A stretch of 64,000 bases of DNA from Rhodopseudomonas_A palustris_F (lineage in GTDB: Bacteria; Pseudomonadota; Alphaproteobacteria; Rhizobiales; Xanthobacteraceae). A program made the position numbers and the translations under genes. The notes under the pieces are model-generated. The model searched no databases and had not been told where the DNA came from. It saw only the letters and a program-made list of their open reading frames with translations. This document shows positions 33,136 to 42,463 of the stretch, piece by piece (the first letter of the stretch is position 1; every line of letters begins with the position of its first letter). The stretch covers positions 1,674,001-1,738,000 of the forward strand of contig NC_007925.1 of assembly GCF_000013745.1 (NCBI RefSeq), read 5' to 3'.

Positions 33136-34911
33136 TCAATCCGTCACGCGGCCTTCGCGCAGCGGCTTTTTGCGCAGGTCGCGCTCGTCGTGGATGATCG
33201 CGATCACCTTGCCCATCGGCAGGCCCAACGTCTGCAGCACCGTCGAGGCGATTTCGAAGCTGGCCTCCAGCACCTCGCGCACCACCTCGCTGGCGCCGAG
33301 CTGGAACAGCCGCACCGCGTGGGCGGCGTCGCGGGCCCGCACGATCACCGGAATGTCGGCGCGGTCGGCGCGGATCGCCGCCACGGCGTTTTCCGCGGCC
33401 GCCGGATCGTGCATCGTCACCACCACCGCGGGCGCCTCGGCGAGACCGCATTGGCGCAGGAACGCGCGCGAGGTGGCGTCGCCATAGACCAGGTTGCGGC
33501 CGATCTCGCGGCCTCTGGCCACCACGTCGGGGTCGCGCTCGATGGCGATGAACGGCTTGCCTTGCTTGGCTAGGATGTCGCAGATGATGCGGCCGACCCG
33601 GCCATGGCCGATCACGATGGTGCGGCCGGGCTCGATCGGACCGGGATCGTCGAAGCCGTCGGTGATGGCCGCCGCGCGGCGCGCCTGCACCCCGACGTGG
33701 CGGCCGAGCCGGGCCAGAAACGGCGTCAGCATCATGGTGCCGGACGCCACCAGCAGCATGAATTGTTCGACGTCGGGCCTCAAGAGCCCGCTGGAGCCCG
33801 CCATGCCGAGCACCAGGAAGGCGAATTCGCCGCCGCCGGCGAGCAGCAGCCCGGCCTCGAGCGCGACCGACCAGGACAGTTTGAAGGCGCGCGCCAGCAG
33901 CGCGATCACCAAGGCCTTCAGCACCGCCATGCCAACCACCGAGGTAGCCAGCAGCAGCGGCGTGCGCGACACTTCGGAAAGGTCGATCCGCATCCCGACC
34001 GAGATGAAGAACAGCCCGAGCAGCATGCCCTTGAACGGCTCGATGTCGACCTCGACCTGACGGCGGAATTCGGTTTCCGACAGCAAGAGGCCGGCGAGGA
34101 AGGCGCCGAGCGCCATCGACAGCCCGGCGAAATGCGTCAGCAGCGAGGTGCCGACCACGATGAACAGGATCGTCGCCATGAACAATTCGCGGCTGTGGGT
34201 GCGCGCCACCAGCCGGAACAGCGGCCGCAACAGCAAGCGGCCGACGCCGACGATCAGCACGATCGCGCCGACGGCCTGCAGCAGCGCCAGGGCGAGCCCG
34301 GCGGAGACCGATGAGGCGGTGACGCTTCCCCCGCCGCCTTCGGCGACGGCGCCGCCGAACACCACGATCAGGAACAGGATCGGCACCACCGCCAGATCCT
34401 GCGCCAGCAGCACGGCGAAGATCGAGCGCCCGGCGACCGACGACAGCCGGCGCTGCTCGGCCAGCAATTGCAGCACGATCGCGGTGGAGGACAGCGCCAG
34501 GCAGGCGCCGATCACCAGGCTGGCATCGAGCGTGTTGCCGAACGCCAAAGTCACCGCGCCAATCGCCGCGGTGGTCAGCACCACCTGCAGCATGCCGAAG
34601 CCGAACACCAGCCGGCGCATCGTCCACAGCCGGTCGAACGACAGCTGCAATCCGATGCTGAACAACAGAAACGCCACCCCGAGTTCGGCCAAGCGGTCGA
34701 CCGCGCTCTGCGAGGTGATGGCGATCAGGCCGAGCCATGACCAGGTCTCGTCGAGCCCGCCGAGGCTATGCGGCCCGAGCACCAGCCCCGCGACCAGGAA
34801 GCCGAGCACCGGGCTGATGCGCAACCGTGCCATCAGCGGGATCACAACCCCCGCCGTGCCCAGAAACACCAATGCTTCGCGATAAACCCCGAGATCGGTT
34901 GCGGCCGCCAT
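33136..34911 (-). CDS. KefB/KefC-like monovalent cation:proton antiporter (CPA2)
   Basis: A 591-residue protein from MAAATDLGVYREALVFLGTA. About twelve membrane segments (residues about 12-390), including LRISPVLGFLVAGLVLGPHS, LGVAFLLFSIGLQLS and LAQDLAVVPILFLI. A cytosolic RCK/TrkA-N NAD-binding domain follows (TIVIGHGRVGRIICDILAKQ, IERDPD), then a second regulatory lobe. Such proteins export K+ in exchange for H+ and are gated by nucleotides or glutathione adducts. The start four residues upstream (34923) is less likely. Divergent from a second CPA2 protein. Confidence 0.93.
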   Translation of the reverse strand: MAAATDLGVYREALVFLGTAGVVIPLMARLRISPVLGFLVAGLVLGPHSLGGLDETWSWLGLIAITSQSAVDRLAELGVAFLLFSIGLQLSFDRLWTMRRLVFGFGMLQVVLTTAAIGAVTLAFGNTLDASLVIGACLALSSTAIVLQLLAEQRRLSSVAGRSIFAVLLAQDLAVVPILFLIVVFGGAVAEGGGGSVTASSVSAGLALALLQAVGAIVLIVGVGRLLLRPLFRLVARTHSRELFMATILFIVVGTSLLTHFAGLSMALGAFLAGLLLSETEFRRQVEVDIEPFKGMLLGLFFISVGMRIDLSEVSRTPLLLATSVVGMAVLKALVIALLARAFKLSWSVALEAGLLLAGGGEFAFLVLGMAGSSGLLRPDVEQFMLLVASGTMMLTPFLARLGRHVGVQARRAAAITDGFDDPGPIEPGRTIVIGHGRVGRIICDILAKQGKPFIAIERDPDVVARGREIGRNLVYGDATSRAFLRQCGLAEAPAVVVTMHDPAAAENAVAAIRADRADIPVIVRARDAAHAVRLFQLGASEVVREVLEASFEIASTVLQTLGLPMGKVIAIIHDERDLRKKPLREGRVTD

Positions 34912-35098
34912 GCAACCTATCAATCACGATATCGCGATTCCCGCGAGCGACTGGATCAAAACCGCGACCGCTGCGGCGATAAATCGCGTTGCGGATCGGC
35001 GGGCCGCGATGGTTCCATGACATTGCACGGCGGCCATGCGGCTATCGGTAGCCGCCGACAGGCTGGCCCGTCGCCGCGACATCAAGCACAACGGCGCG

Positions 35099-36760
35099 AT
35101 GGAGCACAACACCCCCCTGATATCCACCGTCGTGGTCGGCCTCGTGCTGGCGTTCATTCTCGGTCTTGCGGCGCATCGCATCCGGATTTCGCCGCTGGTC
35201 GGCTATCTCGTTGCCGGCGTGCTGATGGGGCCGTTCACGCCGGGATATGTCGCCAACCAGAATATCGCCAGCGAACTCGCCGAGATCGGCATTATCTTGT
35301 TGATGTTCGGTGTCGGCCTGCATTTCTCGCTGAAGGATCTTTTGGCGGTGAAGGCGATCGCGATTCCCGGCGCGGTGGTGCAGATCGCGGTGGCGACGCT
35401 GCTCGGCACAGGCCTCGGTTGGCTGTTGGGTTGGCCGATCGGCGGCGGTCTGGTGTTCGGACTGGCGCTGTCGGTGGCCAGCACCGTGGTGCTGCTGCGC
35501 GCCTTGCAGGACCGCAGGCTGGTGGACAGCGAGCGCGGCCGGATCGCGATCGGCTGGCTGATCGTGGAAGATCTGGCGATGGTGCTGACGCTGGTGCTGC
35601 TGCCGGCGCTGGCCGGGCTTCTGAAGGGCGACACCGGCGACGGCGCGAGCTGGACCGCGGTGGCGCTGCCGGTGGCGATCACGCTCGGCAAGGTCGCGGC
35701 CTTCGTGGCGTTCATGCTGATCGTCGGCCGCCGGGTGATCCCGTGGCTGTTGCATTACGTCGCGCATACCGGCTCGCGCGAGCTGTTTCGCCTCGCGGTG
35801 TTCGCGATCTCGCTCGGCGTCGCGTTCGGCGCGGCGATGTTGTTCGACGTGTCGTTCGCGCTCGGCGCGTTCTTCGCCGGCATGATCCTGTCGGAGTCCG
35901 AGCTCAGCCAGCGCGCCGCCAACGAGACGCTGCCGCTGCGCGATGCTTTCGCGGTGCTGTTCTTCGTCTCGGTCGGCATGCTGGTCGATCCCTCCATCAT
36001 CATCCGCGATCCGCTGCCGCTGTTCGCCACCGTGCTGATCATCATCTTCGGCAAATCGCTGGCGGCGTTCGCGATCGTCCGCGCCTTCGGGCATCCGACG
36101 CGGACCGCGCTGACGATCTCGGCGTCGCTGGCGCAGATCGGCGAATTCTCCTTCATCCTGGTCAGCCTCGGCGTCGCACTCGGGCTGCTGCCGGATCGCG
36201 GCCGCGATCTGGTGCTGGCGGGGGCGATCATCTCGATCATGCTGAATCCCTTGTTCTTCGCGCTGCTCGATCGCTTCGTCGCCGTCACCGACGGCAAGTC
36301 ACCGGCCACGACCGAGCCGCCGTCTGACGCGCAGCCCGGGCCGCCGGGCGGCCATGTGGTGCTGGTCGGCCACGGCCGGGTCGGCGGCGTGGTCAGCGCG
36401 GCGTTGCGGGCCGAGGGGCTCGGCGTCGTGGTCATCGAAGACGATCCGGACGAGGTGGCCCGGCTGCAGCAGCAGGGGCTCACCGCGTTCAGCGGCAATG
36501 CGGCGGCGTCGGACCTGCTGCAAGCCGCCGACGTCGCCCACGCCCGCGGGCTGCTGATCGCAATCCCGGACGGCTACGAAGGCGGCCAGATCGTCGCCCA
36601 GGCGCGGGCGCTGAACGCCACGCTGACGATCGTCGCCCGCGCCCATTCCGAGGAAGAGGTCGCGCATCTCAAGCACAACGGCGCCGACGTGGTGATCATG
36701 GGCGAGGACGAAATCGCCCGCGCCATGGTGGCGCGGATCGGCGCTGCGGCGACGGGGTGA
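35099..36760 (+). CDS. ybaL: YbaL-like CPA2 cation:proton antiporter
   Basis: A 553-residue protein beginning MEHNTPLISTVVVGLVLAFI, close to E. coli YbaL (HHATPLITTIVGGLVLAFI). Membrane domain to about residue 400 (RISPLVGYLVAGVLMGPFTP, ELAEIGIILLMFGVGLHFSL, IAIGWLIVEDLAMVLTLVLL). A TrkA-N domain follows (HVVLVGHGRVGGVVSAAL, VIEDDPDEVARLQQQG). The start is by homology; 21 upstream in-frame residues are unconserved. Divergent from the KefB-like gene, sharing a 187-bp promoter region. Confidence 0.94.
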   Translation: MEHNTPLISTVVVGLVLAFILGLAAHRIRISPLVGYLVAGVLMGPFTPGYVANQNIASELAEIGIILLMFGVGLHFSLKDLLAVKAIAIPGAVVQIAVATLLGTGLGWLLGWPIGGGLVFGLALSVASTVVLLRALQDRRLVDSERGRIAIGWLIVEDLAMVLTLVLLPALAGLLKGDTGDGASWTAVALPVAITLGKVAAFVAFMLIVGRRVIPWLLHYVAHTGSRELFRLAVFAISLGVAFGAAMLFDVSFALGAFFAGMILSESELSQRAANETLPLRDAFAVLFFVSVGMLVDPSIIIRDPLPLFATVLIIIFGKSLAAFAIVRAFGHPTRTALTISASLAQIGEFSFILVSLGVALGLLPDRGRDLVLAGAIISIMLNPLFFALLDRFVAVTDGKSPATTEPPSDAQPGPPGGHVVLVGHGRVGGVVSAALRAEGLGVVVIEDDPDEVARLQQQGLTAFSGNAAASDLLQAADVAHARGLLIAIPDGYEGGQIVAQARALNATLTIVARAHSEEEVAHLKHNGADVVIMGEDEIARAMVARIGAAATG

Positions 36761-36817
36761 GCCTGGTTCCTGTGACCGCCATGGAGAATCGTCATTCTTC
36801 GGCGCGATTAGCTTTAG

Positions 36818-36957
36818 CCGTGCCCCGGACGCAGCGCACTACGCCGTGCTTGCGGCGTGGTGCGCTGCAGAGCTGGGGCCGTTGCGGATGCTGGCTTTGA
36901 GACGCTCCCGGCTCGCCGCGCAGCGCAAGTGCGCTGCTCGGCGTCCGGGACACGCGC
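36818..36957. repeat. Palindromic repeat (ccccggac type), second copy
   Basis: GTGCCCCGGACGCAGCGCAC to GGCGTCCGGGACACG. The left half is nearly identical to 32970-33020 (CTTGCGGCGTGGTGCGCTGC shared). Together with 36977-37045 (gtcattccgg type, split by the IS110 element) it fills the 36761-37047 interval, which has no gene. Confidence 0.75.
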
Positions 36958-37119
36958 TGCATTATAACGAGGCTGTCATTCCGGGGCGCGAGCAGCGTCA
37001 GCTGCGAGTGAGCCCGGAATCCATAACCCCTGCAGGGGTTATGATGGTGTGGACGGCCCCCTACGGCATCGCTTTGTGCCAGAATGAGGTTGTCGCAAAC
37101 TCAAACATGGGAGCCGTCC

Positions 37120-38160
37120 ATGGAGCAGATTATCCGCATTGGGATGGATACGTCGAAGCATTTTTTCCAGCTGCACGGGGTCGATGCCGCCGAGAAGCCG
37201 GTGCTGCGCAAGAAGCTGCGGCGCAAGGAGATGCTGGCGTTCTTCGCCAAGCTGCCGCCGACGCCGATCGGGATCGAGGCCTGCGGTGCGGCGCACTACC
37301 TGGCGCGGGAGCTGGGCAAACTCGGCCACGTGGTGAAGCTGTTGGCGCCGCAGCACGTCAAGCCTTACGTCAAGCGCAACAAGAACGACGGGCGCGACGC
37401 CGAGGCGTTGTGCGAGGCGATGAGCCGGCCGACGATGGAGTTCGTGCCGGTGAAGACCGCGGAGCAGCAGGCGGCGCTGATGCTGATGGGACTGCGGCAG
37501 CAGCTGATCGCAAGGCGTACCCAGCTGAGCAATGCGATTCGCGGTTATGCCGCGGAATTCGGCCTGATCTCGCCGAGAGGTCTCGACAAGATCGAGCCGC
37601 TGCTGTTGCGGATCGCGCAGGACGACACCGTGCCGACGCTGGCGCGCGAGCTGTTCGCGCTGCAGGGCCAGGACTACGCGCGACTGCAGAATGAGCTGAA
37701 GGTGATCGACGCCAAGCTGTTGGCCTGGCATCGCGCCGACGCCTGCAGCCGGCGGCTGGCGCAGATTCCCGGAGTAGGACCGATCGGCGCCAGTGCGCTG
37801 GTGATGAAAACGCCGGTGCCGCAGACCTTCGCCTCGGCCAGGGCCTTTGCGGCCTGGCTCGGCTTGACGCCGAAGGATCATTCCACCGCCGGCAAGCTTC
37901 GGCTCGGCACCATCACCCGCGCCGGCGATGAACTGCTACGCAGCCTGTTGGTGGCGGGAGCGACCGCGGTGATCCAGCAGGTGCGCCGTGGCCGCGGCCG
38001 GGCGTCGCCGTGGTTGCTGGCGCTGCTGGCGCGCAAGCCGCCCAAGCTCGCGGCGGTAGCGCTCGCCAACAAGATCGCCCGGATCGCCTGGAAGCTGATG
38101 CTGACCGGAGAAAATTACGACGGCGCGCGGATGCTGAACGCATCGCCGCACGCCGCCTGA
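37120..38160 (+). CDS. IS110-family transposase (DEDD)
   Basis: A 346-residue protein from MEQIIRIGMDTSKHFFQLHG. The RuvC-like DEDD domain has D in IGMDTSK, E in IGIEACGAAHYLA, and D-D in NDGRDAEAL. The C-terminal Transposase_20 domain is AQIPGVGPIGASALVM with the conserved serine, then FAAWLGLTPKDHSTAGK and GDELLRSLLVAGA. The frame is intact. Such enzymes recombine donor and target guided by a bridge RNA made from the element's non-coding end. Confidence 0.95.
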   Translation: MEQIIRIGMDTSKHFFQLHGVDAAEKPVLRKKLRRKEMLAFFAKLPPTPIGIEACGAAHYLARELGKLGHVVKLLAPQHVKPYVKRNKNDGRDAEALCEAMSRPTMEFVPVKTAEQQAALMLMGLRQQLIARRTQLSNAIRGYAAEFGLISPRGLDKIEPLLLRIAQDDTVPTLARELFALQGQDYARLQNELKVIDAKLLAWHRADACSRRLAQIPGVGPIGASALVMKTPVPQTFASARAFAAWLGLTPKDHSTAGKLRLGTITRAGDELLRSLLVAGATAVIQQVRRGRGRASPWLLALLARKPPKLAAVALANKIARIAWKLMLTGENYDGARMLNASPHAA

Positions 38161-38403
38161 GAGATCGGCCGGCAGGCATTCGCCCGCCGGCCGGGCCGGA
38201 GCTGCAAGAGGAGACAGATGGCGCGATCGATCGATCCGAGAGGCGAGACAGTCCGTGGAATCCATTGGCACGTAAAGGTCGTGACTATGTGTGGAGCTCG
38301 CGTCGCGGAAACCATCTTGGCCAGCGGTCCAAAGCGACCGCATCAACAGGCCGGACATATGGATGCAAGCGATCCGATCCGACATCAAAAACTCTTGTGG
38401 CTC
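38161..38403 (+). ncRNA. Candidate bridge RNA region of the IS110 element
   Basis: The 3' non-coding segment can form hairpins (GGCCGGCAGGC / GCCCGCCGGCCGGGCC near 38166-38200). It contains GGAATCCAT (38257-38265), the exact complement of ATGGATTCC in the target just right of the element (38419-38427). It also contains GTGTGGA (38289-38295), identical to the left donor end. This arrangement is expected of target- and donor-binding loops, but the RNA itself is inferred. Confidence 0.45.
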
Positions 38404-38527
38404 GGGGGCCGTCCACATATGGATTCCGGACTTGCTCGTTCTTCGAACTCGCAATCCGGAATGACGGCTTCCTTCTTAGTTCTTCCTTCTTAGTTGCGCG
38501 CGTCGGCCAACGAAAAACGCTACGCGC

Positions 38528-40600
38528 TCACCCCTTGCAGATCGTGCTGCGCAGAAACGCAAAGCCGAGCGCCTGGCTTTGCGCCTGCTTGGTGTTGTCG
38601 ACCGCGCCGGAATGGCCGCCGGCGACGGTCTCGTTGAACCACACCGGCTGACCCAGTGCCGAAAGCCGCGCCGCCATCTTGCGGGCGTGGCCGGGATGCA
38701 CGCGATCGTCGGTGCGGTTGGTGGTGATGAAGATCGGCGGATAGGTCTTCGCGGCGCTGGCCAGATGATACGGCGAGTACTTTTGGATGAACGCCCACTC
38801 CTCGGGATTTTCCGGATCGCCATATTCGGCGATCCAGCTCTGTCCCGCGAGCAGCTTGGTGTAGCGCGCCATGTCGAGCAGCGGCACGCTGCACCACACC
38901 GCGCCGAACAATTCCGGATAGCGCGTCAGCATGGTGCCGACCAACAAGCCGCCGTTGCTGCCGCCGTGACACGCGAGCTTTTGCGCGGTGGTGACGCCTG
39001 AGGCAGCGAGGTCGCGCGCCACCGCGGCGAAATCGTCATGCGCGACGTGCTTGGTGGCCTTGCGCGAGGCGAGATGCCAGCTTGGGCCGAATTCGCCGCC
39101 GCCGCGGATATTCGCCACTGCGTAGAGGTTTCCTTGCTCCAGCCACAGCTTGCCGACGATGCCCATGTAGGCCGGCGTCAGCGACACTTCGAAGCCGCCA
39201 TAACCATACAGAATCGTCGGCCGCGGCGGCCCGCCGGCCGAAAGATTCTTGCCGATCAGGAAGTACGGAATCTTGGTGCCGTCGGCGGCGATCGCGTGAC
39301 GCTGCGCGACCTCGATGCCGGTGGAGTCGAACGACGCCGGCGCGCGCTTCAACAGCTGCGGCGCGCCTTCGCCGTTCCATAGCGCCGTGGTGGTCGGCCG
39401 GTCGAAGCCGGTGACCGTCAGCACGATTTCGCTGCCGAGCGCCGGCTCGTCTTCGCCGCCGAAATTTTCCGCATAGATCGAGGCATTGTCTGGCAGATCG
39501 GGCAGCGCGCGCATGGCCCAACCCTTGTTGCCGCGGCTGGCGAGTTCGAGCCGGCCGCGGACGTCGTCGAGGATCTGCAGCACCACGCCGTGGCGGGTTT
39601 CCAGCCAGGATTGCAGCGAGCGGGTCGGCGTCGGCTGAAACACGATTGCGAAATCGCGGCTACCTTCAAGAAAGCGATCCAGCGCGATCACCGCCAGCGC
39701 GCCGGCGACGATGGTGTTGTCGCCGACGCGCCAGTCCTGCTTCGGGCTGACGAATAGATCGCTGGCCTCCAGCGAGATCGACACCTGCTCTGGCAGCTCC
39801 AGCCGTAGCCGCTGCCCGGCGAACGCGCCGTGCTGCGGCTCGACGAAAATCTGCGACCGGGTGAAATCCAGCGCCCGCCAATAGGCGACGGCTTCGTGCG
39901 TCGGCCTTCGGTTGACGCCGAACCAGGCGGCGACGTCCTGCTTCTCAACCTCGAACACGACTTCGGCGTCGCTGAGCGGCGTGCCGCGGCGCCATTTGCG
40001 CACCAGCCGGGCGTAGCCGGCCGCGGTGCTGTCGTCGGCGTTCAGCGCGCTGCCGAACAGGATGGTGTCGCCGTCGAGCCAGTCGGCGCGGGTTTTGGCC
40101 TGCGGAATTTGGAAGCCGCCGTCGACGAAGCGCTTGGTCGCAAGATCGAACTCGCGCAGCTCGACGGCGTCGGTGCCGTTGAACGACAGGCTGACCAGCG
40201 CGCGGGACTTATCCGGCGAACGGGCCGCGCCGGCAAACGCCCAGGAGATTCCCTCTCGCTCGTTCAGCGCGTCGATGTCGAGCAGGATCTCCCACTCCGG
40301 CGCGGCGCTGCGATAGGATGCAAGCGTGGTGCGCCGCCACAGCCCGCGCGGATGGGCTTCGTCCTTCCAGAAATTGTACAAATGATCCCCGGATTTGCTG
40401 ACGAACGGGATGCGGTCGTCGGCATTGAGGATTTTTAGCGCGGCGTCGAAATCCGCCGCGTAGGCGGCATCGCGCAATTGCGCATCGGTGCGCGCATTCT
40501 GCGCCGCGACCCATTGAACCGCGCGCTCGCCCTCGATCTCTTCGAGCCACAGAAATTCGTCGCCGGCGCCATCGGCCGGATTGCTGCGCGCATTCATCAA
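38528..40600 (-). CDS. Prolyl oligopeptidase family serine peptidase (S9A)
   Basis: A 690-residue protein with the beta-propeller N-terminal part (residues about 70-410) and an alpha/beta hydrolase C-terminal domain. Catalytic residues: S548 in GGSNGG, D in NRTDDRVHP (about 631) and H663 in AGGHSG. No signal peptide, so cytoplasmic; it cleaves short proline-containing peptides. The start could be the second Met (40597). The icd terminator lies just upstream. Confidence 0.93.
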   Translation of the reverse strand: MMNARSNPADGAGDEFLWLEEIEGERAVQWVAAQNARTDAQLRDAAYAADFDAALKILNADDRIPFVSKSGDHLYNFWKDEAHPRGLWRRTTLASYRSAAPEWEILLDIDALNEREGISWAFAGAARSPDKSRALVSLSFNGTDAVELREFDLATKRFVDGGFQIPQAKTRADWLDGDTILFGSALNADDSTAAGYARLVRKWRRGTPLSDAEVVFEVEKQDVAAWFGVNRRPTHEAVAYWRALDFTRSQIFVEPQHGAFAGQRLRLELPEQVSISLEASDLFVSPKQDWRVGDNTIVAGALAVIALDRFLEGSRDFAIVFQPTPTRSLQSWLETRHGVVLQILDDVRGRLELASRGNKGWAMRALPDLPDNASIYAENFGGEDEPALGSEIVLTVTGFDRPTTTALWNGEGAPQLLKRAPASFDSTGIEVAQRHAIAADGTKIPYFLIGKNLSAGGPPRPTILYGYGGFEVSLTPAYMGIVGKLWLEQGNLYAVANIRGGGEFGPSWHLASRKATKHVAHDDFAAVARDLAASGVTTAQKLACHGGSNGGLLVGTMLTRYPELFGAVWCSVPLLDMARYTKLLAGQSWIAEYGDPENPEEWAFIQKYSPYHLASAAKTYPPIFITTNRTDDRVHPGHARKMAARLSALGQPVWFNETVAGGHSGAVDNTKQAQSQALGFAFLRSTICKG

Positions 40601-40617
40601 GGGTTGTCCTTAAAGCA

Positions 40618-40644
40618 AAAGCCCGGGCGCATGGCCCGGGCTTT
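40618..40644 (-). terminator. Rho-independent terminator downstream of icd
   Basis: AAAGCCCGGGC and GCCCGGGCTTT form an 11-bp stem around a 5-nt loop. On the minus strand it is followed by TTTGCTTT. It would end icd transcription before the peptidase gene. Confidence 0.75.
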
Positions 40645-40741
40645 CAGATAATGCGTTTGCCAGCCGACGCAAACCGCGCCGGCGTGCGTTTGCAGTCGGG
40701 CTCGACAAGCCGCGATCGCGATCAGGCAATTCGCCCAACCC

Positions 40742-40829
40742 GTCATGGCCGGGCTTGTCCCGGCCATCCACGGCAACATCGACGGCCTTGCCTGTAGGCG
40801 TGGATGGCCGCGACGAGCGCGGCCATGAC
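40742..40829. repeat. Palindromic repeat (gtcatggccgggc type), second copy
   Basis: GTCATGGCCGGGCTTGTCCC to GCGGCCATGAC, the same family and arm sequence as 25219-25306. It fills most of the 40645-40898 gap between icd and its terminator; no gene is seen there. Confidence 0.8.
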
Positions 40830-40898
40830 GCGGAGAGGGTGGTGCGTCGGCGAGACGTTGCCAGCGTGGAAAGGCTGGCTGGACGTCCCGCCGTGCGA

Positions 40899-42122
40899 TC
40901 ACGCCGCGGCGGGCGCCATCGCGGCGGTGAGGTTTTCCGCGACCTTGTCGAGGAAGCCCTCGGTCGACAGCCAGCGCTGGTCGGCGCCGACCAACAGCGC
41001 CAGATCCTTGGTCATGTAGCCGGCTTCCACCGTCTCGACGCAGACCCGCTCCAGCGTCTTGGAGAACTTCGCCAGTTCGTCATTGTTGTCGAGCTTGGCG
41101 CGGTGGGCGAGGCCTTGCGTCCAGGCGAAGATCGACGCGATGGAGTTGGTCGAGGTCGCCTTGCCCTTCTGGTGCTCGCGGTAGTGCCTTGTCACCGTGC
41201 CGTGCGCGGCCTCGGCTTCCACCACCTGGCCGTCGGGCGTCAGCAGCACCGAGGTCATCAGTCCAAGCGAGCCGTAGCCCTGCGCCACGGTGTCGGACTG
41301 CACGTCGCCGTCGTAGTTCTTGCAGGCCCAGACGTAGCCGCCGGACCATTTCAGCGCCGAGGCCACCATGTCGTCGATCAAGCGGTGCTCGTAGGTCAGC
41401 CCCTTGGCCTCAAAGTCCTTCTTGAAATCCGAATTGTAGATTTCTTCGAAGATGTCTTTGAAGCGGCCGTCATAGACCTTCATGATGGTGTTCTTGGTCG
41501 ACAGATACACCGGATAGCCGCGGTTCAGGCCGTAGGTCAGCGAGGCTCTCGCGAAATCGCGGATCGAATCGTCGAGGTTGTACATCGCCATCGCGACGCC
41601 GGCGCCGGGCGCCTGGAACACCTCGCGCTCGATCACGGTGCCGTCCTCGCCGACGAACTTCATCGTCAGCGTGCCCTTGCCGGGAAACTTGATGTCGGTG
41701 GCGCGGTACTGATCGCCGTAGGCATGGCGGCCGATGATGATCGGCTTGGTCCAGCCCGGCACCAGGCGGGGCACGTTCTTGCAGATGATCGGCTCGCGGA
41801 AGATCACGCCGCCCAAAATGTTGCGGATGGTGCCGTTCGGCGATTTCCACATCTGCTTGAGGCCGAATTCCTTCACCCGGGCTTCGTCCGGGGTGATGGT
41901 GGCGCATTTGACGCCGACGCCGACCTGCTTGATGGCGTTCGCCGCCTCGATGGTGACCTGATCGTCGGTCTTGTCGCGGTGCTCCATCCCGAGGTCGAAA
42001 TACATCAGGTCAATGTCAAGGAACGGGGTGATCAGCTTGTCCTTGATGTATTGCCAGATGATCCTGGTCATCTCGTCGCCGTCGAGTTCGACGACGGGGT
42101 TGGTCACCTTGATTTTCGCCAT
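40899..42122 (-). CDS. icd: NADP-dependent isocitrate dehydrogenase (eukaryote-type)
   Basis: A 407-residue protein beginning MAKIKVTNPVVELDGDEMTR, with SPNGTIRNILGGVIFREPII, the metal/substrate segments ENYDGDVQSD-like (KNYDGDVQSDTVAQG), GSLGLMTSVL and AEAAHGTVTRHYREHQKG. It belongs to subfamily II, like mitochondrial IDH. It oxidises isocitrate to 2-oxoglutarate and supplies NADPH in the TCA cycle. Standard length. Confidence 0.98.
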   Translation of the reverse strand: MAKIKVTNPVVELDGDEMTRIIWQYIKDKLITPFLDIDLMYFDLGMEHRDKTDDQVTIEAANAIKQVGVGVKCATITPDEARVKEFGLKQMWKSPNGTIRNILGGVIFREPIICKNVPRLVPGWTKPIIIGRHAYGDQYRATDIKFPGKGTLTMKFVGEDGTVIEREVFQAPGAGVAMAMYNLDDSIRDFARASLTYGLNRGYPVYLSTKNTIMKVYDGRFKDIFEEIYNSDFKKDFEAKGLTYEHRLIDDMVASALKWSGGYVWACKNYDGDVQSDTVAQGYGSLGLMTSVLLTPDGQVVEAEAAHGTVTRHYREHQKGKATSTNSIASIFAWTQGLAHRAKLDNNDELAKFSKTLERVCVETVEAGYMTKDLALLVGADQRWLSTEGFLDKVAENLTAAMAPAAA

Positions 42123-42463
42123 GCGGGATCGGGCCTCTTTGAGACAGCGCGTGTCGGGGGGCGGGATGGGGCAGATTGCCGCTGCCGCTATAGCACCGGG
42201 CTGCCCGCGCTGGAAGGCGATGCAGCGGGCAGCGCTGCGGAATTCCGCGGCAGCCGGGGATTGCCCCAGGCCCGGTCGCCCGGCGGCGCGCCGCCGCGGC
42301 GGGGAAGCGCCAAGTTCGCCGCAACCGCATTATTTGCTTGAGAAATCGCCGGCGAATTGGCAACCCGTGCAGCGCGGCGGCCGGCCGCGGTCCGCTGCCC
42401 GCCCGCCCAACCGCACCGCGGCAGCGGCGCCGGCCCACTCAGCCATTTCAGAAAGTCACGCAG

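Larger units (their letters stand above)
37048..38417 (+). mobile_element. IS110-family insertion sequence, intact (1370 bp)
   Basis: Bounded by perfect 14-bp inverted repeats TGTGGACGGCCCCC (37048-37061) and its complement (38404-38417). One transposase gene with 72 bp of 5' and 257 bp of 3' non-coding DNA. It interrupts a gtcattccgg-type palindromic repeat: GGGGTTATG continues on the right as TATGGATTCCGG, and the matching right half runs to 38464 (CAATCCGGAATGAC). The inverted repeats, long 3' non-coding part and palindrome target are as in the IS1111 subgroup, where such repeats are subterminal; true ends may lie a few bases outside. Confidence 0.85.
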
